Notes: generated from the letters alone by a model not told the origin. A stretch of 64,000 nucleotides of DNA from Dromiciops gliroides (GCF_019393635.1 NC_057862.1:678806314-678870313), one strand, 5' to 3'; counted from the first letter of the stretch, positions 19,763-31,903 are shown. Numbers and translations: made by a program.

Positions 19763-22700
19763 CGTGCGTGCATGCATGTACACACTCCTTTGTGATGAAA
19801 TGCCCCTCTTCCCTGTTACCTTCATTCTACCATTGAGACTAATTTGCTAATTGCAGAGCTGTAGTGATGAGATTGTGGCCAGAACATCATGGGACTCTAG
19901 ACTCACGGGCAGTGGCCAGGCTGGAACGCAGAGCCGAGGGCAGACAGATCCTGTCCCTGAGCTCAGGGACGCAGTGGTCATTGCTGGGGGCCGCTGGGAA
20001 GGGGCAGGGAGTCTGGTCCATTTCTCTCAAGTGACCTGGTGCCCGGCTAAGGGCAGAGAGGGAGAGATGTGAGCCTGGACCTGAGACTCTGGGCCCCTCT
20101 TCCTTCTCCATTGCAGTTCAGCCTCCTCTTGGGGCTTGACTATGGGCACATTATCCTGTCTGTTAGTCTCCTCCTCCCTAAAATAGACACAAGATGTTCT
20201 CACAGAGCTCAAGAGTTTTCAGAGGGTCTTACAGACATTCACAGCAGGACGTGAGCTCTCGGGGGAAGGGGCACCCGGTACAGTCTCAAATGTTTTTTTA
20301 CCAGAACAGTCGAGGAGGCCCCTGTGGGCAGTGTTCCCTGCCTGTGGGAACCTTGCCAGCTCTGCCAAGGAGGGTTTGACAGAGCTGCCTGGGGGGGCCT
20401 GGGCAGGGCTACACAGCCAGGACGGGTCAGGAGCAGAATCAGAACCCAGATCCTAGTGTCTCTGCCTCTCCTGACTCAGGTGTATGTGAGGGATCCACTC
20501 CCCAAACTAGCTTCCCCTCTCACCTTCCCTGCCTGGGAACACTAGAGCTCCAAATGACGACCAAGCGCTTCGTCCCTGTTGTCTTCCCCGGGCCTGGGAG
20601 GTGGGGCAGCTGGCAGAGGTGCCACGGCTGGCGGAGGTGCCACGGGTGCACTTTCATCCCCATTGGATGGATCAGGTCCCTGAGGCTCAGGGAGTCCCTG
20701 TGGTTGCACAGGGCTTGAGGCCAGCCTCTAGCCCATCATTTGTGGGTCTGGACGCGCTTGGCATTTAGGCTGATTGAGCTGCTTCTGTGGTGGGAAGCGG
20801 GCAGTGTGGTGGTCCCCTAGAAGTCCAGAGGAGCCCTGGCTGTGCGTGGGCTGCTCATGGGCCTCAGAAAGGTCCCCCGCCCCACGTTCAGAGGCTGGGG
20901 GGCTGGCAAGAAGGAGGAGGAGGAGGAAGATGAAGAGCCGTGCCTCGGGCCCCCTGGACTGATTGTGGATACAGGGTCCCTGCCCACAGAAAGCCATGGT
21001 CCAGTGTTGGAGGGGACCAGGGAGGGGAAACTGGAGTGAAGGGTCCTCAAGTGCTCCGCCCATCAGGTTAAATATTGGGGGGCAGGGGAAGCTCCCTAGG
21101 AGATGGGCTTTGGGGGAGGTGTCTGCCCGGGGGGCAAGGGCCCCTGACTGTGTGTGTGCCCCCTGTGCCAGCCTGTGACCACTGTCTGCGGGCCCTGGAG
21201 ACCGCAGAAGAGAATGCCCAGAGACTGTCCGGGAGGAGAGCCGCAGCCCTGCCCTACCCCGAGCAATGCAGCACCCGCAAGGAGCTCCACCAGATGTGCC
21301 CCCACTGCCAGGTGAGGCTCAGCTTGGGAGGGGGGACCCCAGGCAGCTGCCGCTCGAGGCAGCCTGGCTACAGCGAGCCAGCCAAGGGGCACGTTGGACT
21401 AGCAGCCATCCTGGGGGTCCTTGCTTCCCTGTTTGACAGATGGGGAGACGTAGTTGGCAAGATACCAGCTGTAAGTCTCTTCCCTCTGTGGGCCTCAGTT
21501 TCCCAATCAGTAAAACGAGGAGGTTGGACTCAGTGACCTCTCAGGTCTTTTCCGTTTGGAGGGTTTAAGGTGAGGTCCCCCCAGGCTCCCTGAGCCTTTA
21601 CGGAGAGTCTGCTGGGACGGTGATGTAGTGACAACAGTCACCAGAACTCGCCTCCCATTGGGGTCTGTAAAAGGCCAGTGCTTCCAGGGGCATCACAAGG
21701 CCTGCCAGGGCAGTGTCCACAATGTGTTGGCAAGGAAGCAGTGGATGAATGGCCACGTGAGGTAGGTCGGGTCTGGGATCACTGGTAATCCCTGATGGGT
21801 AACCTTCAGCTATAGTGACCAGTCAGCGCATCACTGGAGCACCTACTGAATGCCCAGCAGGACATGACCCAGTGGTCAGAATTTCTATTAGACGCTGGTT
21901 GGAGACCTCCCCCAGCCCACTGCCCATCATTGTCCACAGCATTTCTAATACACATCTCCATACCAAGTACTCAGGTACCTCCAAACCATGTGGATAGAGG
22001 AGACCAGAATGAGGGGGGATGGGGAGAGGGGCCCTCTCATCCTGTCAGACCCTCTCTGCTCCTCGGACTGTGTCCACATGCTTCCAGAAGCCCCCAGGAG
22101 GCTGCTCTGGCCTCCTCTCCTCCCTTCTCCCCAGGAGGCTGCTCTGGCCTCCTCTCCTCTCCTCTCCTCTCCCCTCCCCCCAGGAGGCTGCTCTGGCCTC
22201 CTCTCCTCCCTTCTCCCCAGGAGGCTGCTCTGGCCTCCTCTCCTCTCCTCTCTTCTCCCCCCAGGAGGCTGCTCTGGCCTCCTCTCCTCTCCTCTCCTCT
22301 CCCCCCAGGAGGCTGCTCTGGCCTCCTCTCCTCTCCTCTCCCCCCAGGAGGCTGCTCTGGCCTCCTCCCCTTTCCTGGGGCCACAAGCCTAAGGGCTGCC
22401 TAGCAGCTGTCGCAGGAGCCTTTCCCACTGAGCTCCATCCAATGAGAGGAGAACAGCTTTCTTATAGAAATCATCGCAGCGACAGCTCCCGTTTCTGAGC
22501 CTCCCTCAGTGCTGCAGAGGACTCTGGGGCGTGGTCTCAGCACATCCTCACGCTTCCCTGCTGAGGTTGTCGGTGTAAATGTTACTATGCTCAGCGGCTG
22601 TGAATGGCCGGTGATTAGGGGTCGCCTCAGCTGATGCAAAGGCCAACTTGAGTACAGAAGGAAACTGGTCTCCTCGGTGTAGGCCTTCCGCCAGTGCAGA

Positions 22701-25700
22701 CTGTGGCTCTTCTGGGCCTCTGGGTGTGTGGGGAGGCAGGGTGGCTGTGGCTGAAAACAGCTCTCTCACTGTCTCGATAGGTCCTGCTCGCTTCCCCCAA
22801 AACCCTTCCTCCCGGTGGGTGCTGCCATTGATGACCCGGACACCCCTTCACTCTCTTGTGCCTCAGTTTCACCATCTAGGCTTGGTGGTGGTAGGTGGTG
22901 AGATCAAAGGAGGTAGCAGATGTCACCTCTATCAGTGCTAGCGATCCGTGACAACATTAATAAAAACAGCCGACCCTTTTCTGGTGCCTAAAGGCTCTTG
23001 CAGAGTCCTTTATAACCTGGAAGGCAGGGCTGGGTTTTCCCCTCGGTCTGAATTTCTCCCTTTCTCCCTTCCTCATCTGAAATTCCTGAGTAGGAGATCT
23101 AGCCCCCCTGCCCATATGTTTGTGTCACTAGTGAATTCATTTATCACGTGCTTGTATACATTATGGAGAGCCTGATGTTGGGGAGATGGAGATAAATGAG
23201 AGGGTCTAGGGAAAATAAGACCTGCCCATGTGACTCTGGGAAGCCCAGGACTAGGAGAGAGAAGAACACTGGCTGTTTTGTACGAGGCGATCGGAGTTGT
23301 AGGTAGTGCAAGCATGCCACCACGGCTGTGGTAGAATGGCCACTTCACTTTTGTAGGGAGCACCCTTAGGATCACAGGATCATCTTCTTCCTCTGATGTC
23401 CCCGGGGGCCTCCTTGGAGCAGACAGGGGACCGTGGCTCTCAAAGGCTCTTCCAAGCAGAGCTGAATGTCAGCCATCTCACTCCTGTGGCCTGTGGTCAA
23501 AGGCTTTGGGGCCTTCTTGGTCACAGTAGCTCACAAAGACCTGCCTGCTTAGGGGCTGGACAGGCCCTGGTGCTTCTCCCAGAGGAGATTCTCGATCAGG
23601 TTGGGTCTGGGCCAGACCCCAGGGGCCCCTCCTGACCTGAGAGCGCGTCACGGCTTGTTTCATCGCAAATGTGCGCTCGGGGGTGGGTGGGAATGTAGGA
23701 ACAACCCCCAAATAAACAGGCCTGGTCCTTGGGGAGCTTCCATTCTCTCAGGGGAGACACCCGCGTCTCTGAAGCTGTCAGTGCCCTTCACAAGCATCCG
23801 CTGGTCCTGGGGTCTAACCCCAGTTATCACTAACACTGATAGAGTGCCGACTGTGGGCCAGGCACTGGGCTAAGCACTTGACAGAGATTCTCGCCTTTGG
23901 TCCTTACCGCTACTCCAGATAGATGCTGTTATTATCCCCACTTGACAGGAGCAGGAACTGAGGCAGGCGGGTGAAGTGACTTGCCCAGGGTCACCCAGCC
24001 AGAGCGTGTCTTAGGGCTTCCTCACTCCTAGTCTGGGGTGGTACCTGCTGGGCTGTCACTACCTTGGGGGACTAGTCACCAAATCTTATAGCCCCACAGC
24101 CTGAGGCTTCAAGGGGGCACAGTGGGGGAGGGCAGATGGGGCATGAGGACTGGGACCTTCCCCCCAGGCTGCTGGTCACCCTGTTCCTTCAGACCCAGTC
24201 TTTGGAGACGGAGAGAGGGAAAGCTGGCTGCCTCCTCCAGATGAGCAGCCTGGTCGTGCTTTTCCTTGCCCGTGTATTGACTCCTGCGGGGATGGCCCAG
24301 CGCCTGCCTTCTCTGCCAGGGGAACCCCTCGTGCCCCTCACCTTCAGACGCTCCCTCGACCTGATGGAGCCGCTTCAGGCCACCTTGTGACCAGCTCGGC
24401 CTTGGATGGGAGCAGCCTCTGGCCAGTCCCAGCAGAGCCCCGAGGCATTTGTCCTCCCTTCTCGTGCAGCCACTCGGTCCGCTTGGGTCCCTCTGCCATC
24501 CCTGCCTCCCTTGCCCAAACGGCCGTCACTTGTGATGGAGGCTGAGGAAGGGAGAGCTGCCAGCCTGAGTCTGGCAGTGTCTGCGGCATCCCCAGTGGGG
24601 GGTCCCGCCTCTGCCAGGAAGGGAGGTGGGGGCCTCTCTTGTACCACACTAGTCTGTGCATATTCTGTGGGTGCATGGCCTGTGCACAGTGCCCTCCTTT
24701 AAGCTCAGGGCCTGGTGCATGATGGGCACCTCATGAACACTCATTGACTGACTGTTTTGGGGTTTTTTTGGTGAGGCATTTGGGGTTAAGTGACTTGCCC
24801 AGGGTCACACAGCTAGTAAGTGTCAAGCGTCTGAGATCAGATTTGAACTCAGGACCTCCTGACTCCAGGGCTGGTGCTCTATCCGCCGCTCCACCTAGCT
24901 GCCCCTGACTGACTGGTTTTGTTTTTGTTTTTGTTTTTTGTTTTGGTGAGGCAATTGGGGTTAAGTGACTTGCCTAGGGTCACACAGCTAGTAAGTGTTA
25001 AGTATCAGAGGCCAGATTTGAACTCAGGACCTCCTGACTCCAGGGCCAGTGCTCTATCCACTGTACCACATAGCCACCCGACTGACTGGTTTTTCTTTCT
25101 TTCTTTCTTTCTTTTTTTGGTAAGGCATTTGGGGTCAAGTAACTTGCCCAGGGTCACACAGCTAGTAAGTGTCAAGTGTCTGAGGCTGGATTTGAACTCA
25201 GGTCTTCCTGAATCCAGGGCTGGTGCTTTATCCACTGCGCCACCTAGCTGCCCCTACTGACTGTTTTTTTTTTTTTTTACTGACTGGTTTTTGAAGTGAA
25301 TTTTTAATCTGTGTCTTATTTCGACATCACCTGCATTCCACGGTTGATCCAACCCTCTCCCAGGGAGCCAGCCCTTAAGATAAAGGATAAAAGCAGAGGA
25401 ACAAACCAATCCAATAAAACTAAGCCCCATGCCCCCGAATGCCACCTACCCTTCCATGCTGTGTTCCTCCTCCTCCTTAGGCCCACCTCTGCCTACTGAG
25501 AAGGGAAGGAGAGTCAGCCTGATTCAAAGGGCCATGATCTTTTTTTTCTTTCTGGGCTGTGGCCTTTTAAACAATTATTTTTGTGCCTCTCCCACATACT
25601 GATACCCACCCCCCCTAGACTTTAAAAGAGGAAGAAAAGCGGGGACCCAAACCAGCCCCGCCCCCGATGCCCACTCCAGTCTCCCCCACCCCCTGCGTCT

Positions 25701-28700
25701 CCAGTGAAAGGACGAAGGCTGTCTCCTCATGATTTTTCTAGGGTCAAGCTTGGCCATTAAACTCATATATAATTTCATTTTATTTTAGCAAATGCTTGCC
25801 GCCTACCTGTCCTGTCTTCCCTCATAGACTGTGAGCTCCCTGAGAGCAGGCCTGTTAATTTTTGCCCCTGCCCCCCAACCTGGGGCCCTCACGGACCCCC
25901 CCTCTGATTGGCAGGTGGCATATTGCAGCGCAGAGTGTCGCCAGGCGGCCTTGGAGCAGTACCACCGCGCCCTGTGCCTGGGCCCCTCCCAGAGTGACCC
26001 TGAGCATCCTCTGAACAAGCTTCAGGAAGCCTGGAGGTCAGTCACCTGCCCTTCTCCCGCCTTCCCTTGAACTCATCCTTGGCCGCGGCTCCCCGGGCCG
26101 GGCCGCCGAGTTCATTCTCCAGCCTGGCTCTGCCGGCTCCGGACGTGGGCTCTGGTAGGACAGCTAGATCCTTCTCTGCGCCGAGGGTCCTCTGGAGGGT
26201 ACTTGTTGGGCCCCTCCCGGCAGTCGTTCCAAGGGTCCTGGCCCCTCGGTCTCCCAAGAGTGAAGTCCGTAGGCCTGCCTTGCACCCGCCTTCCCCACTT
26301 TTGTGTTGGGTGAGGAGGGGACGTAACAACAGTCACTCCCAGGCCACCCTCAGGGAGGCGTTCCTGACCCAAGCTTGTTTCTCCCCCTGCAGGAATGTCC
26401 ACTACCCCCCTGAGACAGCCAGTATCATGCTGATGGCCCGCATGGTGGCGACTGTGAAGCAGGTGAGTGTCAGTCATCGCCTCCTCCCCCTTCTCCCCGC
26501 TCTCCCCTTCCAGGGTAGGTGCCAGTGGTGCCCAGGGTGGGGGTCGGGGAGCACATAAGCCCAAGGCCACGTAACTCTGGGGGTGTCTCTGTTTGTGCCC
26601 TGTAGGCGAAGGATAAGGAACGATGGATCAAACTCTTCTCCCAGTTCTGTAACAAAACGGCCAACGAGGAGGAAGAGATTGTTCACAAGCTCTTGGGAGA
26701 CAAGTTTAAGGTTAGTCCTGGGTCCCCCCAGGCCTTGCCCTGATAGAGGAGCGTCGCTGGCCAGCCTGGGTGGCAGGGGGTGTGTCAGTGGGTCTGTGGG
26801 GGTGCGGGAGCCACCTCCTCTGAGCCCCATTCCTCCCTTCAGGGAGCTCCTGGTCCCGTAGGCCTGCCAGGCCTCTGAGGATGCTGGGTCTGACTCCGGC
26901 CTCTGTCTTCCTGGGGTCAGCTCCAGGGGCCTCTTTTGTCCTCTGAGGGGCCTGTTCTGGACGCCCTCAGGCTCCTTCTCGCTCTGTATCTGAGAACCCA
27001 AGCCCCTCCATGGCCCGATGCACGCCTCTTGGAGTGGCTGGGGAATTCAGAGGATAGGAGGGGGTGTTGCCCTTGAACCAGGAGGGCTGTTGGTGGACCC
27101 GCCGAGGTCCGTCCTCCTGGCCCTGATGCCCAGGACGCTGACGTAGGAGTGGGGCCCCCAGCGCTCCCGGAGCAGACCTTTTCTCATCTCTGCTCCCTCT
27201 GCCCCCCCCAGGGCCAGCTGGAGCTCCTGAGAAGACTCTTCACCGAAGCCCTGTATGAAGAGCAGCTCAGCCGGGTGAGTCCCTTCTCCCCTTTGAACTC
27301 TGAGCCTCCCAGCCTGGCTGCAGCCTGGCTTTCTACGTGTGAAGAGGGACAGGCCAGGGTGTAGGACAGCAGTCGATGGTGATAAGCATTTTTAAGTGCC
27401 TGCTGAATACAGGGGCTAAGTGCTGGGGAAATGAGGAAAAGCAAATCCAGGAGCTCCCATTGTCGGGGGAGACAGCAGGTCCCTGGGTACATGCAAGGCA
27501 GGGGGAGTGGGGGAGGCTTAGCCAGGGCAAGGCCAGGCCAGGCCTCCTGCAGAAGGGAGGGGCCAGTCTGTGCACTGGCCCCCTGTTCGCTCAGAGGCTG
27601 TGGGAATCCATGGGAGTAAGGAGGAAGGGGCTAGCTCATGCCGGGCTCACTGGCATCTGTGGAGGAGATGGCTCAGCCCGGGAGAGCCTCGAGGCTGTCC
27701 CCTGAGGGCTGGGGGGGGGTTCAGAAGTAGATGAAGGTGGTCCTGGGCTTTGAGCCTGGCTGAGTCAGCAGATAGAGTGACGGCCTCAAGGTCTCAAGCC
27801 AGATCGGAGTGTCATCGAAAGCTCTAAGAGCGCAGCGTGGCTGCGGCTCTCCCAGTCACTCTGGCCTGCAGGATCTCTTTCTGTTGAGAGGGACCGGGAA
27901 GACAGGTTCTGCCTTAGCCCGTGGTGATGTCCAGGAGGAGCCGGGGATCTGTGCCCGGGGCTCAGCGGGGAGCTCAGGCCTGGGCCCAGGGTGGCTTAAT
28001 TGAGGCCAAGTGAGAGGGTGTAGACAGAAAGTGAGGAGGCAGGACCAGTGGGGGGGGGCAGCCTGCGGGGGGGGGGCAGCCTCGGGACCAGCCTGGGGGG
28101 GGCAGGGGGGGCAGCCTGGGGGGCACGGGGGGGGGGCAGCCCCGGGCGCAGCCTTGGGGCCCAGGCAGGGGCCAGAAGAAACAGTAGCAGAACCAGAGGG
28201 AGCGTGGTGAGTGTCCAGGAGAATGGGGAAGCAGCAGGGTCAGAGGCAGCAGGGGTGACCCATGAGATTGTCCCTCGTGTGCGCCAGCTCAGTGCTGAAG
28301 TGCTTTACAACCCGTGTTGTAGATGAGAAAGCTGAGGCAGGGTCCAGGGACTTCCCCGGGCTCCCCCAGCTAGGGAAGGTCTGAGGCAAGACTGGCACTT
28401 GGGGCTTCCTGACTCCAGCCAACCACTAGGCCCCCTCACTGCCGCCTGAGGCCTTTGGGCCAGAGGACTAAGAAGCAAGTGAGAGCTTGTGGAGGCCGCC
28501 GGTGTGGTGGCTTTTTCGAGGAGATTGGCCAAGAAGGTTTTGGCTAGGAGGTGGGGATGAGGGAGAAGTGGGGAGGGGGCGAGGAGGACGTTGCCCTTGG
28601 CAGAGAGAAGAGCCGCCGTCCCCCAGTTCCCCTTCACCCACAGGACAGCCCCTGGGGTACCTATGGGCAACAGTTCCCTGCTGACTCTTTTTTTTTTTTT

Positions 28701-31700
28701 TAGTGAGGCAATTGGGGTTAAGTGACTTGCCCAGGGTCACACAGCTAGTAAGTGTTAAGTGTCTGAGGCTGGATTTGAACTCAGGTCCTCCTGACTCCAG
28801 GGCCAGTGCTCTATCCACTGCGCCACCTAGCTGCCCCCCCCCCACTCTTAAAATTTCTGGAATTTGGGAGACTGCAAGTCTGGAAACAGAAGTCTGAGGG
28901 CTGTCCAAGTGTGCAGAACATTAGTGGGCAGAGACAGGGGAGAGGGGGCAGCTTCAGGGCTGCAACTCACCTCATCATCTCTCTCTGGACTTCATGTGCA
29001 GTGGTTTACGCCAGAGGGTTTCCGGTCACTCTTTGCTCTTGTTGGGACCAACGGCCAAGGAATTGGGACCAGGTAACGAGGATGTCTCCTGGGGGGCAGG
29101 GGGAAGGCGGGCAATTGGACTGGACCTGGGCCGGAGGAGCCAAGGACAGTAGGAGGTGCCACCTGTTCTCTGGGGTCCCTGGCATGGGCAGGGGTGAAGA
29201 GACTGGGGTGTCTGGAGTGCATTTTGGGGCAGACTCCTCTGGAGGCAGGTACAGGATGTGCCCTGAGCTAGAGCTAACCATTTAGGGTCCTGCCCTCCCG
29301 CCTACTGTGGGCCTCAGCCAGTACTGAAGACAGATGGAGGCTGGGGCTCACCCGCCAGCAGCTCTCTCTTCTTACCGACTATTCCCTCAGTCCAGCTCCC
29401 AAAGGCTGTTATTTGAGTCTGGTTCTGATTTTGCACCTCTTAAGTGTTGGCGCTCTGGGTCAGCACCTCTGCTGCCTCCCTTAGTTGCAGCTTCAGCTGC
29501 TCAGGGAGGCAGCGCCCCCGCCTCCGAAGCCAGCATTCTCGGCAGGGATAGAGTGGGGCCTCATGAACGCAGGAATGGCCCAGCACAGGGTGGCTCTGAG
29601 GTGGGGGGGTTCCCTCCTCATCCACCAATGCTCGGCTTGCTCCATGTCCCCCAGTTCCTTGAGTCAGTGGGTCCACGGTTGTGACGCCCTTAACCTGAAG
29701 CCCCAGGAACGTGAGCAGCTGGATGCGTTCATTGATCAGCTGTACAAGGACATCGAGAGAGGTGGGCAGGGCATGGAGGAGAGGGATGAGCTGCTTGCTC
29801 ACCCCCTCACCCCACACCCAGACAGCTCCTTGTCTGATGGGAGCGAGAGGGGCCAAGGCAGCCACGCCTGGAAGGCCCCGGCTGGGTGGGAGGCAGGGTG
29901 TTCATGGGGGGAGGTGAGCCTGAACCCAAGGGAAGCCAGCTTGGGTGTCACGAGCCACGGCAGGAGTGTCTGCCGCTGCCACGTCTGTCCGTCTTTCTTG
30001 CAGTGAACGGCGAGTTTCTCAACTGTGAAGGATCTGGGCTCTTTGTGCTCCAGAGCTGCTGTGAGTGGTCGGGGTGGGGGTGGGGGGTGAAGATCGTCTG
30101 CCCCCTCAGTGCTGAGCTCTACAGCGGGCCACCTACAAAGGGGGGAAGGGAATCTTCCCTGCGGGCCCCCTGGGGCTGCGCACCTCCCAGTCGCTTCTGG
30201 ATGTCCCAGGCTGCCCCACAGAAGGGGAGCTGGGCACCACCTGCCTGACCTTGGGGAATGTCTCAGGGGGGCAGAGGGTCTTCCCTTTGTGGGGCTCACC
30301 CGAACATGGGCGGCCTGGTGAAGCGTGGACACCGTCCTCAGAAGGATGATTTTCTAAAGAATTGAGTGAAGGAAATACTCTATTTCCGCTCTGGGCCAGT
30401 GAAAACGAATCCCACAAAGTCTTGGCTTTGAGCCCTTGGCTCAGAGTTGGTGGGACGGTGGGGGCCAGGGTGGGGAGGTGGAGACCGGGGCTGCCCTCAC
30501 TGACCCTCCAGCACAGCCTCCACTTCTCCCAGATGTGAGGGGCTGGCCTGGCCTCCCAGCTCCCTGCTGGTCAAGAGCCTCTCCAAGTTGAGCTGGGCTG
30601 GGCTGGATCTTTGAGCGTTTATTAAGCACCTGCTGTGTCCTGGACACTGTGCTGGGCCGTTCCTGCCTTCAGGAGGCCACACTACCCCTGGCAAGAATGC
30701 CAGCTTTGGAGGTGGAGAAGCTGCTTCCCTGACCAGCTGGGTGACCTTGGCCTCAGCTTCCCCACCCATAAAGGGAGGATTGCTCATAGGCCCCTTCTGG
30801 CGGTAACCCTGGGACCCCGTGCACCTCAGTGATTGGAGGCAGCGTCCTGGAAGCTGTGAGGACGTGTAGCCATGGGACCCACTGGCTGCCTTTTTTATTT
30901 ACCATGCTCCTGACCCCCCTTATTTCTCAGGCAACCACAGCTGTGTCCCCAATGCAGAGACCTCCTTCCCAGAAAACAATTTCCTTCTCCATGTCATGGC
31001 CCTCGAAGACATCAAACCTGGAGAGGTAATGGGGGTGTGGCCAGCGCCCTGGATGGAGTGGGGGGGTTGGGGGGGGTGGCTGAAGGGCTGTCTGGGCTCA
31101 GGCTCATAGCAGGGTTGTCCCCCCACCTCCTCTCCTTGTCCCCCGCACCTGCTGTCCTTCCGTCTCCCAGAATGAAAACTTAGTCCTTGGGGCAGCTAGG
31201 TGGCGCAGTGAACTGGCCCTGGATTCAGGAAGACTTGAATTCAAATCTTGCCTCAGACACTTACTAGCTGTGTGACCTTGGGCAAGTCACTTAACCCTAA
31301 TTGCCTCACCAAAAAAAAACCCACAAAAAAACTTAGTCCTGGAGCATTTTCCAGGGCAGCCCCTGGCTCTCCCACGTCCCACTTGGGGGGCCCAGGGCCT
31401 CCCTCCAAGTAAGCGCCCCTGCCCCCCAGTTTGTTCACACAGCACCCCTTCCCCAAGGGGAAGCAGGGAGAGACTGGTTTTGAACCCAGGCTAGTGGGCA
31501 GACAGGGAGACTCAGCTGAGGGTCACGGGGGTGGTGGTGCACCAGGCTGAGGGGAGGGCCCTGTCTGTCTCTCTGTCCCCCCCTGCCATCCCCCCCATCC
31601 CCTAGGAAATCTGCATCAGTTACCTGGACTGCTGCCAACGTGAGCGAAGCCGACACAGTCGTCACAAGATTCTCAGGTAGCCCAGAAGGAAAGGAGGGCA

Positions 31701-31903
31701 TGGGGGGGGGCACTCGCTCCCCCAGGGCCCTGACCGCAGGCTCCCTGCACCACAGGGAGAACTACCTGTTTGTCTGCTCCTGCCCCAAATGCCTGGCCGA
31801 GGCCGAGGACCCCAGCGTGACCTCTGAGGAGGAGGAGGAGGAGGAGGAGGAGGAGGGTGAGCCAGAGGATGCCGAGCTGGAGGATGAGATGACTGATGTT
31901 TGA
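17467..31903 (+). CDS. SMYD5: SMYD5, SET and MYND domain protein 5 (13 exons, 417 aa)
   Basis: Coding exons: 17467-17562, 19562-19670, 21172-21311, 25915-26036, 26393-26462, 26606-26710, 27212-27274, 29002-29072, 29655-29761, 30004-30060, 30931-31025, 31606-31676 and 31756-31903. Phases all close. The predicted protein follows human SMYD5 (418 aa from memory) nearly throughout. The split SET domain starts with GKGLF near residue 33. A MYND-like zinc finger uses C70, C73, C111, C114, C119, C123, H132 and C136. The cofactor-binding NHSC lies at 315-318, YLD at 351-353 and the post-SET CSCPKC at 376-381. A run of ten Glu (393-402) precedes the acidic C-terminus ending DEMTDV. The family is reported to methylate histones (H4K20, H3K36) and the ribosomal protein eL40. 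All key cysteines and the NHSC are present, so it should be active. Confidence 0.97.
18270..18320. repeat. G-run cluster in SMYD5 intron 1
   Basis: Three long G tracts lie in about 50 bp, the longest about 16 G. C-runs lie at about 18018-18030 and 18165-18178. This is low complexity and prone to sequencing-length error. Confidence 0.85.
18685..18870 (-). repeat. Mar1-type SINE
   Basis: Antisense tail 'tgaccccgtttggagaggtg' then 'ccatggccttctcc', followed by 'gaggacactgaggtagaca' and 'ctgcccagggtcctgg'. Old copy. Confidence 0.65.
19155..19355 (+). repeat. Mar1-type SINE
   Basis: Sense copy: head 'actaggtggcgccacagtggat', core 'gtgaccctgggcaagtcact', tail 'gggaatggcaaaccgcccca' to 'aagaaaaccccaaatgg'. 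Confidence 0.8.
19721..19785. repeat. (TG)n/(CG)n/(TGCA)n alternating tract
   Basis: 65 bp of unbroken purine-pyrimidine alternation in SMYD5 intron 2, mixing TG, CG and CATG steps. Confidence 0.95.
22096..22375 (+). repeat. Pyrimidine-CAG minisatellite, seven units
   Basis: Seven copies of GGAGGCTGCTCTGGCCTCC, each followed by a CT-rich tract of variable length ending in CCCAG. Unit length is about 37-49 bp. Open frames across it on both strands are products of the repeat. Confidence 0.95.
23820..24035 (-). repeat. MIR SINE
   Basis: Classic antisense MIR: 'tgtgggccaggcactgggct', 'tattatccccacttgacagg', 'aactgaggcaggcgggtgaa' and 'gacttgcccagggtcac'. Confidence 0.85.
24755..24905 (-). repeat. 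WSINE1-like SINE, stack copy 1
   Basis: Antisense copy between target-site copies at 24745-24754 and 24906-24916 (TGACTGACTG). Confidence 0.9.
24917..25080 (-). repeat. WSINE1-like SINE, stack copy 2
   Basis: Antisense copy in the same orientation, bounded on both sides by ACTGACTGG. Confidence 0.9.
25090..25255 (-). repeat. WSINE1-like SINE, stack copy 3
   Basis: Third antisense copy, with a (TTTC)n/T tail, bounded by ACTGACTG. A bare T15 tract at 25264-25278 and a fifth ACTGACTGG at 25279-25287 follow. Confidence 0.9.
28045..28145 (+). repeat. G-rich tandem repeat (GGGGGGCAGCC)n
   Basis: Six or so imperfect units of a G-run followed by CAGCC, in SMYD5 intron 7. Confidence 0.9.
28255..28440 (-). 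repeat. MIR-like SINE
   Basis: Antisense pattern: 'gtgctttacaacccgtgttg', 'gatgagaaagctgaggca', 'ggcacttggggcttcctgac'. Confidence 0.6.
28688..28838 (-). repeat. WSINE1-like SINE
   Basis: Antisense copy with a T-tail, close to consensus throughout, in SMYD5 intron 7. Confidence 0.9.
31188..31325 (+). repeat. WSINE1-like SINE
   Basis: Sense copy in SMYD5 intron 11, flanked by the duplicated target 'aacttagtcct'. Confidence 0.88.

Larger units (their letters stand above)
21312..25914 (+). other. SMYD5: SMYD5 intron 3
   Basis: Largest SMYD5 intron, about 4.6 kb. It holds the 22096-22375 minisatellite, a MIR-like SINE at about 23820-24030 and the stacked SINE block at 24745-25290. Otherwise unique, with no exon recognised. 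Confidence 0.85.

Noticed and set aside
21864-22498. Repetitive open frames, and a CRISPR-like regular array, at the SMYD5 intron 3 minisatellite
   Set aside because: Units are contiguous tandem repeats without unique spacers, inside a vertebrate intron. The frames exist only because the repeat lacks stops.
27275-27280. A different exon 7 end for SMYD5, because residues QLSR differ from the human sequence I remember
   Set aside because: The donor gtgagt after 27274 keeps the frame into exon 8, and no better donor lies nearby. It is an ordinary substitution stretch.
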